Positions 15,724 through 22,400 of a DNA stretch of 22,400 nt are shown in pieces (the first letter of the stretch is position 1; every line of letters starts with the position of its first letter). This DNA comes from Anaerolineales bacterium UBA3001. Lineage in GTDB: Bacteria > Chloroflexota > Anaerolineae > Anaerolineales > UBA11657. The notes below the pieces were generated by a model. That model was given only the letters and a program-made list of their open reading frames with translations, was not told the origin of the DNA and ran no database searches. The position numbers were made by a program, and so were the translations under genes. Location of the stretch: positions 1-22,400 of the forward strand of contig DDZT01000022.1 in NCBI GenBank assembly GCA_002346435.1, in the 5' to 3' direction.

Positions 15724-15748
15724 GACTCTATTATATAATCAAATTATG
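15720..15748. promoter_or_regulatory. Overlapping divergent -10 boxes giving two leaderless starts
   Basis: ATTATATAAT (15730-15739) supplies TATAAT to both strands: 15734-15739 on plus, and 15735 to 15730 on minus. On plus, CAAATT and then the fhaA ATG (15746) follow. On minus, AGAGTC and then the monooxygenase ATG (15723) follow. Both gaps are exactly 6 nt, so each predicted start site coincides with the start codon. There is no room for a Shine-Dalgarno on either side and no obvious -35. Confidence 0.65.
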
Positions 15749-16528
15749 ATACGACCTATCCATGCTCTTGAATCAACGATACAAACGCTACTAGAGCAAA
15801 ATCTGGTAGTCCTTTTGAGGCGTCATATCGACATCCCTACACTAGCACTAGAGCTAGCCAGAACACTAGAGCAATCATACTCAAGCACATCCGTTCATTC
15901 ACAGATCCCAGTTGCCCCACATCACTACACATTAATCATTCATCCAAAAACTCTAGCTAAGATAAAAGCCGAAACTCCTGATTTGGAATCTATACTTGAA
16001 TCACAGATAATCACAATAATCAACATGCTTGAAATGCTGATTATTCAAACACCAAGAATTCAAATCACTGTGGACGAAAAAATCGCACACGGATCAGTGA
16101 AGATATTGCCTGAACCCGTAGATCCAAACACCGCAGCAACTATCCAAATGACTCCGATAAACGCGAATAGCTCCGCGCCCTCGCACAACACTACGGCCCA
16201 CATCATAGTGAACGGAGACTACTATCACGCACTATCTGATCCACTAGTTAAGATAGGGCGCAAACTAGACAATAACATAATAATTGAAGACCCTGACGTA
16301 TCACGCTCCCATGCTCAAATCCGGATGCGCCTCGACAAATGGGTATTATTTGACACAAACTCGCGACTAGGCACTCAAGTAAACAACAAGCCCATCAAAG
16401 AGCAAGTTTTACAAAACGGAGACGTTATTTCTATAGGCTCGACTACTCTAATTTTTGTTGCAACCGACTTGGAGAATAAAACCGATACTACTGATACCAG
16501 CCAATATGGTGGTACCATACCAATCTAA
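15746..16528 (+). CDS. fhaA: FhaA-like protein: DUF3662 domain plus FHA domain
   Basis: 260-residue cytoplasmic protein. Residues 1-120 match the DUF3662 N-terminal domain of FhaA (RPIHALESTIQTLLEQ opening, HHYTLIIHPKTL). A flexible Ser/Thr/Asn linker follows. A phosphothreonine-binding FHA domain lies at about 152-240, with G171-R172, S186-R-S-H189 and N205...G209-T210 all intact. In Actinobacteria FhaA links Ser/Thr kinase signalling to cell-wall synthesis; a parallel role here is inference. An open frame extends far upstream, but that part overlaps the divergent monooxygenase. ATG 15746, 6 nt after TATAAT, begins the homologous region and is taken as the start. Confidence 0.85.
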   Translation: MIRPIHALESTIQTLLEQNLVVLLRRHIDIPTLALELARTLEQSYSSTSVHSQIPVAPHHYTLIIHPKTLAKIKAETPDLESILESQIITIINMLEMLIIQTPRIQITVDEKIAHGSVKILPEPVDPNTAATIQMTPINANSSAPSHNTTAHIIVNGDYYHALSDPLVKIGRKLDNNIIIEDPDVSRSHAQIRMRLDKWVLFDTNSRLGTQVNNKPIKEQVLQNGDVISIGSTTLIFVATDLENKTDTTDTSQYGGTIPI

Positions 16529-16544
16529 CACCAACCCACAACTA

Positions 16545-16958
16545 ATGCAACTCGAGACTACATACCGACTACTCCAAACGCTAGCATTTATAATTCTTTA
16601 TGGATTTCTTAGCGTCGTACTTTGGATAATATGGCAGGACATCAAATCTACGCGCGAACTTATTAGTTTATCTCAATCAGCCAAAAGCATTCTCGTAGAC
16701 ACCAGCGATGGTCAACATCACAACGTTGCTTCCTTTACATCTATAGGCAGATCTTCTAGTAACACAATAGTACTTCATGACACAACTGTCTCGATGACAC
16801 ACGCATTGATTACTCGACGAGACGCAATCTGGTGGCTAGAAGATCTTAAGTCTCGCAATCATACGTATCTCAACAACCAGTTATTAGAGAGCCCTACAGT
16901 CATATCTAGCGGAGACCTAATCACAATTGGTCGCTACCATTTTAACTTTAAAGAGTAG
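16545..16958 (+). CDS. fhaB: FhaB-like protein: N-terminal membrane helix plus FHA domain
   Basis: About 137 residues: one membrane helix at 10-30 (LQTLAFIILYGFLSVVLWII), a short linker, then an FHA domain at 47-136 with G68-R69, S83-M-T-H86 and N105. The usual NGT after the last strand is N-H-T here. Architecture and order directly after fhaA match the fhaA-fhaB pair of Actinobacteria and Chloroflexota. The start is uncertain: ATG 16545 lies 16 bp past the fhaA stop and begins just before the helix, while ATG 16506 would overlap fhaA. No Shine-Dalgarno is seen. The Ser/Thr kinase, phosphatase and RodA/PBP genes that often accompany the pair are not in this window. Confidence 0.8.
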   Translation: MQLETTYRLLQTLAFIILYGFLSVVLWIIWQDIKSTRELISLSQSAKSILVDTSDGQHHNVASFTSIGRSSSNTIVLHDTTVSMTHALITRRDAIWWLEDLKSRNHTYLNNQLLESPTVISSGDLITIGRYHFNFKE

Positions 16959-17013
16959 CTACTATCTTTGCAAATATTGGCGTTCTCAATATCTGCGACA
17001 AATAACGTTTTTG

Positions 17014-17385
17014 TCACGACTCATATAACTTAGCGCCACATGCGTCCGGATCAAATCCCGAAGGCCATCTTGTAGAGCTATCATACATTGCGTCCTTCAT
17101 CAAAACATCACCTAAATTGCATCCAATCAATGATGCTCCTCGTAAGTCTGTCTCACTAAGATCTGCTTGATACAAATTGGTGTTGTTTAGATTTGCATTA
17201 GCTAATTCAGCCTTGACCAAGCTAGCCTTACATAGGTTTGCTCCAGTAAAATTTACACCGATCAACTTTGCGTTTTCTAACTTAGCCGACAGCATATTAG
17301 CACCATTCAAATATGCCCCCTGAAGGTTGCACCCACTCAGATCTGCTCCCACAAGACTAATGCTTACACTCGCCTGCTCATTCAT
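17014..17385 (-). CDS. Pentapeptide-repeat protein
   Basis: 123-residue protein with 16 consecutive pentapeptides at residues 14-93 (ADLSG, CNLQG, AYLNG, ANMLS ... CNLGD), which would fold into about four turns of a quadrilateral beta-helix. The C-terminal MYDSSTRWPSGFDPDACGAKL is a cap often seen after such repeats. No signal peptide or membrane segment. The family ranges from DNA-gyrase-protecting DNA mimics to proteins of unknown role. This one is short and I cannot assign a function. It converges with fhaB and is on the same strand as the DinB genes upstream. Confidence 0.85.
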   Translation of the reverse strand: MNEQASVSISLVGADLSGCNLQGAYLNGANMLSAKLENAKLIGVNFTGANLCKASLVKAELANANLNNTNLYQADLSETDLRGASLIGCNLGDVLMKDAMYDSSTRWPSGFDPDACGAKLYES

Positions 17386-17449
17386 ATTTCACCCTTGTAA
17401 TTTCCTGTATACAAGTAGCTGCATGTCTCACTTTGTAGCACAACTATTT

Positions 17450-17944
17450 TCACTTCCATCCCTTTCCCAGACTGACTAATGCCACTTCGCGTAACGCATT
17501 TAGCTCACCTACGTGTATAGCTTCATGCGCTACCAAATGAGCAAGATGTTCACCGATAGTTTCTCCCTTCCTCACATACAAATCAGTCGGAGAAATCTTT
17601 GTGAAATCAGACTGGTTGCAATTGAGCCAGTCATTTATTACGGCGTAACCATTCTCTAGTACATCAACAAGTACGCCAAGATCGTTACATTGGCTACCTT
17701 GCCCTACAGGCTGAGAACCGTATCCATACAGATCCTCCTCTCTACTACTTACATAAGTCTTTTCACCGATAGCAGCAAGCATGGCGTCTCGATAAACAGC
17801 AAGATGACCCAATATCCAATTCATGCAATTACTACACCCTGGCAACTGCAATAGACTATCCGCATGTTCTATGCCATCGTACGATGCCTCAATACCACTT
17901 TGATTGCGTGCCAATAGCAAGCTAAATATCTGCGATAGTTCCAT
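17450..17944 (-). CDS. DinB-like metalloprotein, paralogue 1
   Basis: 164-residue four-helix-bundle protein of the DinB/YfiT superfamily, whose members bind a divalent metal through three histidines and include thiol-dependent transferases and hydrolases. Visible are QLPGCSNCMNWILGHLAVYRD with H47, and the C-terminal HEAIHVGEL with H140 and H144. These are the three expected metal ligands. It is last of three adjacent copies read in the same direction, 41 bp after paralogue 2, so probably one operon. The substrate is unknown. It shares H27 and C40 with the other three copies. Confidence 0.8.
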   Translation of the reverse strand: MELSQIFSLLLARNQSGIEASYDGIEHADSLLQLPGCSNCMNWILGHLAVYRDAMLAAIGEKTYVSSREEDLYGYGSQPVGQGSQCNDLGVLVDVLENGYAVINDWLNCNQSDFTKISPTDLYVRKGETIGEHLAHLVAHEAIHVGELNALREVALVSLGKGWK

Positions 17945-17985
17945 TCTGTTAGTGATTTTCCTACACCCTTACACCATGCGAATTA

Positions 17986-18483
17986 TTACTTTCGTCTTTC
18001 GAGAGCCAACTCGCGCAATGGATTCAATTCACCTACGTGAATCGATTCATGTCCGATATTTTGAGCAAAGTGCTCTGTCAATGTGCTGCATACTCCTGAA
18101 TAACCAATATTGTCTTTTCTGTTTCCAACGGGCGCCTGACGCAGTCCATCATTTTCGTTTTCAAGCCAATACATCAAGTCAGAAAATGTGATGTCGATCA
18201 ACTCTGTCAATCGCGCACAGTCAACGCAAATATCACCAGCTTTTATGGGGGAAGATCCACCAGCATACATCTGTACCTCATCAGGCTGCATATAGGAGCT
18301 AAGACCGCTATCAACTAGCATACCATCACGATAGGAAGCGATATGACCTAGTATCCAATTCGTACAATTACCTTCTCCGGGCAACTGCAAAAACATTTCT
18401 AAATGACTTAATCCTTCAATTGCGCTCAATAACGATTCCTGATTGCGTCTCAATATTATTGCAAATATATCTTTCTGTTTCAT
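17986..18483 (-). CDS. DinB-like metalloprotein, paralogue 2
   Basis: 165-residue paralogue with FLQLPGEGNCTNWILGHIASYRD (H47) and GHESIHVGELNPLREL (H145, H149), so the three-histidine metal site is intact. The middle (residues 60-130) differs most from the sisters and carries several extra cysteines and glycines, suggesting a changed ligand pocket. The ATG lies 31 bp after the stop of paralogue 3; no Shine-Dalgarno is evident. Confidence 0.8.
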   Translation of the reverse strand: MKQKDIFAIILRRNQESLLSAIEGLSHLEMFLQLPGEGNCTNWILGHIASYRDGMLVDSGLSSYMQPDEVQMYAGGSSPIKAGDICVDCARLTELIDITFSDLMYWLENENDGLRQAPVGNRKDNIGYSGVCSTLTEHFAQNIGHESIHVGELNPLRELALERRK

Positions 18484-18514
18484 AATATAGATGGAGTTTA
18501 AAGTTTATTAAAAT

Positions 18515-19018
18515 CTACTTACCAGTCATACTAACTTTTGCAAGTTCATGAAGTGCACTGAGCTCACCAACATGGACCGATTCATGGCCCGTCATTTGCG
18601 CTAAGTGCTCTATCACAGACTCCCAGTAACCTGCATACCCTTTTTTAAAAGGCATATCACTTCGAGTTTCCTTTTCCAAATCTGTTGGATTGCTCGTCAG
18701 CCAACCATACAATCCATCAAATGTCAGCTTCTGAAGCTCCACCAGACGATCGAAATCAACCGATGGGCTATCTGGTGTGATTGGTGACGATCCTGATCCA
18801 TAAAGTGAAGTTTCCTCTTCACTCATATATTCCTCAACTCCGATATCAGCCAACATCCCATCACGATATGTTGCAATATGACCCAATACCCAGTTCATAC
18901 AATTGCTGTCTCCCGGCAACTGAAGCAGACCCTCCGCATGCGACAGACCATCCACTGCATGCATGATAGCACCTTGATTCCGTTTGAATATAATGGCAAA
19001 CACTTCAGTTCTGTTCAT
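18515..19018 (-). CDS. DinB-like metalloprotein, paralogue 3
   Basis: 167-residue paralogue with LLQLPGDSNCMNWVLGHIATYRD (H47) and GHESVHVGELSALHEL (H145, H149). AAGGAG lies 6 nt before the ATG, the best ribosome binding site of the set, in keeping with being first of the three-gene run. Upstream, 148 bp separate it from the amidase; I see no strong promoter or hairpin in that gap. Confidence 0.81.
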   Translation of the reverse strand: MNRTEVFAIIFKRNQGAIMHAVDGLSHAEGLLQLPGDSNCMNWVLGHIATYRDGMLADIGVEEYMSEEETSLYGSGSSPITPDSPSVDFDRLVELQKLTFDGLYGWLTSNPTDLEKETRSDMPFKKGYAGYWESVIEHLAQMTGHESVHVGELSALHELAKVSMTGK

Positions 19019-19166
19019 AATAGCTCCTTTTCATAAAATCCAAATCAGTATTAGGACACAATTCATAAGCCGAAGTTTCACAACAAATTATACCCTTACA
19101 CTGTTTTAGTTGCACCAGTATCAGCCTATTTGAGAAACAGACTGTGTTCACCAACTATGACCATCT

Positions 19167-20570
19167 TCATAGGCCAGGTTTTGTCCAACCGCCTACGTCC
19201 TCAAGCTTCCTCAATATAGATATAGCATATTTCTCTTGCCAAGGTCCGGCAGCGACCTGCACACCTATAGGCATTCCATCATTAGAAGTACCTGCTCTTA
19301 CTGTACCACATGGCCACCCTAGAAGATTGAACGTCATCATGTAACTAAACATCTCAGCGAACCCTGGATACTCTTGACCTGTGTACGAGTCCCCATGCCG
19401 CATTGCTGTTTGCGTACTGACAGGACATATTATTGCGTCATAGTCTTGAACGAACTTGTTCATTTCGTTGATGAATAGGTCCCATTCATCAACGAGACTA
19501 GTCACACCTTTAGCATCTCGCATACCTCCTGACTGACGCTCGAGACTGAGTGACGTATAGTGATGCACTTTCTTCGTACCCCAGCTATCGAGCAAATCCC
19601 TCGCTCCAACTCCACCATCACAACTCATTAGTCGGTAGTATATTTCATGGGATCTAGCAATTACAGCAGGTCTTTCCTCAACTATACTAGCTCCGGACGA
19701 AGCCAATTCATCAACACATACCTGTACAACGTCAGCTATCTCATTGTCTGGACTGACGATACCATTATCCACGAAATACGCAATTCGCAATTGATTGATC
19801 GAAACTTCCTGATCGATGTCAAGCGGCATTGATACTGTCGATGCATCCCGATCATCGGGCCCACAGATTACGTTCAAGCATAGGGCGATATCTTCCACGT
19901 GTCGTGCCATTAGACTAATTTGCCACAATGAATTCAACATGCCTCCTGGTGGCGGAATATGTCCAATTTTTGGAGTGCGTCCAGTAGTTGGCTTAAAGCC
20001 TACCAATCCACAACAATGCGCCGGCCATCGAGCACTACCACCTCCATCTGTGCATATACCTACCGCAGATCCACCAGATGACACCACAGCTGCCTCACCA
20101 CCGCTGCTACCACCACTAGTTCGCGTCAAATCATACGGATTGTTCGTCCTACCATACACCAGATTATCAGTTTCATATCCCATGCCTAGTTCAGGCACAT
20201 TAGTTTTACCAATCAATATCCCACCAGCCATTTTTAATCTCGATATTACAATGGCATCTTCCGTTGGAATATTCTCGCGCAGCCCGTCAGTGCCGCAAGC
20301 ACATACGATACCTTTGGTCCCGATATTATCCTTTACTGTAAAAGGAACGCCATGAAGCGGCCCCACTGCACCACCTGACCCTAGTAATTTATCGGCATTA
20401 TTAGCCTGCTCTAAAGTCTTGTCCCGGTCAGTTTGCACAATCCCGTTTATGCTGGGATTTAAATTGTCTATTCGCTCAAAGTGTGTCTCAATTACATCCC
20501 GAGATGACACCTGACCATTTTTTATTAATTCTGCTATAGATTTTGCCGAACGGGAACAAATATTATCCAT
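19167..20570 (-). CDS. Amidase-signature family hydrolase
   Basis: 467-residue serine hydrolase of the amidase-signature family, cleaving an amide (or ester) bond. The Ser-cisSer-Lys triad is readable: K80 in FTVKDN, cis-Ser S155 in TSGGSSGGEA, and nucleophile S179 in DGGGSARWPA. The S155 to S179 spacing of 24 is normal for the family. It differs from GatA in context, as no gatC or gatB is adjacent, and its C-terminal half (about 250-467) is that of a stand-alone amidase. The substrate is not inferable. There is no clear Shine-Dalgarno before ATG 20570. It lies upstream of the DinB run on the same strand. Confidence 0.9.
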   Translation of the reverse strand: MDNICSRSAKSIAELIKNGQVSSRDVIETHFERIDNLNPSINGIVQTDRDKTLEQANNADKLLGSGGAVGPLHGVPFTVKDNIGTKGIVCACGTDGLRENIPTEDAIVISRLKMAGGILIGKTNVPELGMGYETDNLVYGRTNNPYDLTRTSGGSSGGEAAVVSSGGSAVGICTDGGGSARWPAHCCGLVGFKPTTGRTPKIGHIPPPGGMLNSLWQISLMARHVEDIALCLNVICGPDDRDASTVSMPLDIDQEVSINQLRIAYFVDNGIVSPDNEIADVVQVCVDELASSGASIVEERPAVIARSHEIYYRLMSCDGGVGARDLLDSWGTKKVHHYTSLSLERQSGGMRDAKGVTSLVDEWDLFINEMNKFVQDYDAIICPVSTQTAMRHGDSYTGQEYPGFAEMFSYMMTFNLLGWPCGTVRAGTSNDGMPIGVQVAAGPWQEKYAISILRKLEDVGGWTKPGL

Positions 20571-20711
20571 ATATGATCAAAGCAATGAACCTATACATCA
20601 ACATAACGATAATTTATTTTAGCATATCGATTACTTTTTGACGCACTCTATCAGCCAATGGCCTTGGGCAACAACACATTCAAAGTCTTGCATAGTGCCG
20701 GGATATAATAT

Positions 20712-20720
20712 TGCTATAAT
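20712..20720 (+). promoter_or_regulatory. Extended -10 promoter of the ABM-like gene
   Basis: TGC-TATAAT is an extended -10 (TGn immediately before a perfect TATAAT at 20715-20720). Predicted start is near 20727, and the AAGGAGA ribosome binding site at 20749-20755 falls in a leader of about 35 nt. No matching -35 is seen at 17 bp, as is common with extended -10 promoters. Confidence 0.6.
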
Positions 20721-20761
20721 AGATAATGAAAAGCCAGCAATCAAGCACAAGGAGAACTGTA

Positions 20762-21046
20762 ATGTATGGATCAATATTCAACCTAAAGATCAAGTCCGGT
20801 CATCAAAAGGATCTTTTGGACTCATTATCTGATGTGACTCCTCCTGGAGCAGTCGCATGGTACGTAATGGAACCGGACGACAAATCAAAAGACCTAATTG
20901 GAGTTGCGATATTTGAGAGCAAAGAAGCATATCAAGCAAACGCCCAAAGCCCTGAACAACACGAAAGGTTTACGAAAGCGATGGCATATTTAGAAGAGGA
21001 ACCACAGTGGACTGATGGGAAATATATAGTTAGTCAAGTAGTCTAG
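20762..21046 (+). CDS. ABM/ferredoxin-like fold small protein
   Basis: 94-residue protein resembling the antibiotic-biosynthesis-monooxygenase (dimeric alpha+beta barrel) family: a first strand MYGSIFNLKIKSG, a helix with HQKDLLDSL, a WYVMEPDD turn, LIGVAIFESKEAYQAN, and a helix HERFTKAMAYL. Such proteins dimerise and act as cofactor-free oxygenases, heme-degrading enzymes or unknown binders; nothing here points to one. ATG 20762 is chosen over the in-frame start 36 bp upstream because AAGGAGA (20749-20755) is correctly spaced for it and the fold begins there. It is the only plus-strand gene in this stretch. Confidence 0.75.
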   Translation: MYGSIFNLKIKSGHQKDLLDSLSDVTPPGAVAWYVMEPDDKSKDLIGVAIFESKEAYQANAQSPEQHERFTKAMAYLEEEPQWTDGKYIVSQVV

Positions 21047-21068
21047 AATACTAAACTTTGAAATTCCA

Positions 21069-21134
21069 CTACACGCTCTAACCGGATATCTGCTCTCAGA
21101 TCTGTATTCCAGCTAATTCACCCAGAGCGTGTAG
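21069..21134. repeat. 11-bp inverted repeat at the ABM / DinB-4 convergent junction
   Basis: CTACACGCTCT (21069-21079) and AGAGCGTGTAG (21124-21134) are perfect complements 44 bp apart, enclosing a smaller ATCTG-ctct-CAGAT hairpin (21088-21101). The right arm lies inside the 3' end of the DinB-4 coding region. It could form a long-range structure at the end of either transcript. No T-run follows, so it is not a classical terminator. Confidence 0.45.
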
Positions 21135-21587
21135 CTCTCCTACATGATTGGCTTCATGCCAACACAGGAACCCCAAATTCTCTACTATTGTAGGGCCATA
21201 ATCCGGATGTAAATCAATGTACTTAGGTGGAGCGTCCAGCATATTATTAGGGTCCGATGACAACCATTCACTAACAGCATGATAACTATCATTCAGCCTG
21301 TTTAGCAACACCGATAACTCAACACAGAAACTACTTGTATTGGGAGTTATCGGTTGAGAGCCATAGCAATAAGGCATTCTTTGTTCTTCTGTCAGTAGTG
21401 GTGCTATATTGTTACACGCTAACATAGAATCCCTGTACACAGCAATATGACCCAGAACCCAATTCATACAGTTGCTTTCACCTGGCAATTGAAGCAAACT
21501 CTTATTATGAGCCAACCCAGATACTGTCTTCTCAATAAACTTTTGGTTGCGCCTTATAATTGAATGTAAAACAACTGCATTATTCAT
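21096..21587 (-). CDS. DinB-like metalloprotein, paralogue 4
   Basis: 163-residue member of the same local family, separated from the other three by the amidase and ABM genes. It keeps LLQLPGESNCMNWVLGHIAVYRD (H47) and WHEANHVGELHALGEL (H144, H148), so the metal triad is complete. The middle is diverged (PYCYGSQPITPN). A GGGGAACGAAT stretch precedes the ATG and can serve as ribosome binding site. Its separation and divergence suggest an older duplication than the 1-3 cluster. Confidence 0.8.
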   Translation of the reverse strand: MNNAVVLHSIIRRNQKFIEKTVSGLAHNKSLLQLPGESNCMNWVLGHIAVYRDSMLACNNIAPLLTEEQRMPYCYGSQPITPNTSSFCVELSVLLNRLNDSYHAVSEWLSSDPNNMLDAPPKYIDLHPDYGPTIVENLGFLCWHEANHVGELHALGELAGIQI

Positions 21588-21665
21588 ATTCGTTCCCCAG
21601 TAGTGGGCTCTTCAACCACACCGATATCGCATTAGGTTTTCTGGCTACTTGTCTGTTGCTCACGA

Positions 21666-22274
21666 CTAACTTTGGCCTCTACTCTCAAAGTAGATAAAAT
21701 CAATTAAAAACACAGCGCCGAGCAATACAGACTTAACACCAGCATCCCATTGAGCAGGCCAAGTTACACCGAAATCATCTGCATTGCTAATAGCTTCCTT
21801 AATCAAACCGCCCCATTTCTTTGTGATTTTACCTTGTTCTACGCCCTTACTATCTCTTATGTAGAACGTCCACGGACTTAGCATAGGACTCTCTATATAA
21901 TACTCCTTCTGAGCTGGGGTACAAGTCACGACATATCTTCTGTTCAACCAGTTAAATTGACGTTCGACCACACCAATCAACTGGCCTTGCCCATCTTCAA
22001 CCTCTACACGATGAAAGTACCATCTAAACGGTCGCAATATTTGAAGTGACATCACATCGCTACCACCAGCAAATATACGAATAGTAAATGGTCGGAAGGC
22101 CCTCAAAAAGATACGCATCATTGTAGACCCGGACCCCTCAGCCGCAACATAAAGCTGCTGCCCGTGTACATCTTCTATCGAATATGCATTCTTAGTTTCA
22201 AAGCCAGTAATAATCTCGGCCAATTCCTTGCGTTGACGTACAACAAGATCACTAATGGAATTTAGCTTCTCCAT
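21666..22274 (-). CDS. Scramblase-family (tubby-like fold) membrane-associated protein
   Basis: 202-residue protein matching the phospholipid-scramblase/LURP-one-related family: LVVRQRKELAEIITGFETKNAYSI opening, the RPFTIRIF strand, RPFRWYFHRVEV, a GVVERQFNWLNRRYVV segment and SPWTFYI. The fold is a 12-stranded beta barrel around a helix. The hydrophobic C-terminal VLLGAVFLIDFIYF (about 182-197) is the likely central or membrane helix. Eukaryotic members were named for lipid scrambling, but bacterial members are uncharacterised. AGGAGGT lies 5 nt before ATG 22274, the strongest Shine-Dalgarno in the window. Confidence 0.85.
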   Translation of the reverse strand: MEKLNSISDLVVRQRKELAEIITGFETKNAYSIEDVHGQQLYVAAEGSGSTMMRIFLRAFRPFTIRIFAGGSDVMSLQILRPFRWYFHRVEVEDGQGQLIGVVERQFNWLNRRYVVTCTPAQKEYYIESPMLSPWTFYIRDSKGVEQGKITKKWGGLIKEAISNADDFGVTWPAQWDAGVKSVLLGAVFLIDFIYFESRGQS

Positions 22275-22326
22275 GCATACCTCCTAGAATGAGCTCATCA
22301 CTAACTTACACAAACCTTTGTTGAAA

Positions 22327-22400
22327 TCACCTTCCAGGTCGCTCAAGCATATGCTCTTTCACAAGACTACCATACATCTCTGGCCTACGATCAGCAATCC
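22327..22400 (-). CDS. C-terminal end of a gene entering from the right edge
   Basis: One minus-strand frame stays open from the right edge to a TGA at 22329-22327. The last 23 residues read IADRRPEMYGSLVKEHMLER, then PGR. The RRPExYG segment is reminiscent of the C-terminus of carbon-nitrogen hydrolases (nitrilase superfamily), but too little is visible for a firm call. It ends 52 bp upstream of the scramblase-family start and is read in the same direction. Confidence 0.45.
   Translation of the reverse strand, partial: IADRRPEMYGSLVKEHMLERPGR

Noticed and set aside
15452..15745. Open frame upstream of the fhaA start that would add 98 residues
   Set aside because: It lies entirely inside the divergent monooxygenase coding region, has no FhaA-like sequence, and the homologous region begins at ATG 15746.
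16991..17020. GACAAA / TTTGTC hairpin between fhaB and the pentapeptide gene as terminator
   Set aside because: Only 6 bp and mostly AT, with no T-run after it; it also overlaps the end of the pentapeptide gene.
19816..20355. Long plus-strand open frame opposite the amidase
   Set aside because: Antisense to the amidase catalytic core; an artefact of the Gly/Ser-rich signature sequence.

Overview
The window looks like chromosomal DNA of a free-living bacterium with moderately AT-rich sequence, densely packed genes and sparse Shine-Dalgarno use. The gene mix fits Chloroflexota, perhaps a marine or environmental lineage. It includes an FhaA/FhaB pair (DUF3662-FHA plus membrane-FHA), a SUF operon using SufU and a Rieske protein, a SufT protein, a Group B flavin monooxygenase with an NTF2-like front end, and several DinB-like proteins. 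This assignment is an inference from content and is not proven. I see no rRNA, tRNA, CRISPR array, insertion sequence or phage gene.

Region 1 (1-5591) is a sugar/nucleoside block. A partial ROK sugar kinase resembling Mak fructokinase runs leftward from 522. Diverging from it are a double-SIS phosphosugar isomerase-like protein, two PfkB-family kinases and two tandem NP-I (uridine phosphorylase-like) paralogues. Together they suggest phosphorolysis of a nucleoside-like compound followed by sugar phosphorylation and isomerisation. The true substrate cannot be read from the sequence.

Region 2 (5637-12739) is the Fe-S cluster assembly locus on the minus strand, transcribed as J-domain-like/SH3 membrane protein, sufC, sufB, sufD, sufS, sufU, Rieske ferredoxin. 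A sufT-like gene diverges from the head of the operon behind a near-consensus promoter. A perfect 13-bp hairpin lies between sufB and sufD.

Region 3 (12765-13853) is selD. A naive ORF starts about 50 codons too late, because the true gene reads through an in-frame UGA at the catalytic position (Sec26). A good bacterial SECIS stem-loop follows it. The organism should therefore make selenocysteine.

Region 4 (13942-16958) holds a flavin monooxygenase and the divergent fhaA-fhaB pair. The start codons of the monooxygenase and fhaA are only 22 bp apart. Between them is a palindromic double -10 (ATTATATAAT) that places a TATAAT exactly 6 nt before each ATG, implying two leaderless transcripts from one bidirectional promoter. 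A 20-bp copy with one mismatch lies between the ROK kinase and the SIS gene, and selD has the same 6-nt -10-to-ATG geometry.

Region 5 (17014-22400) is accessory in character. It contains a pentapeptide-repeat protein, four DinB-like paralogues that all carry an HExxH signature, an amidase-signature hydrolase, a small ABM-like protein, a bacterial scramblase-family protein, and the last codons of a gene entering from the right edge.
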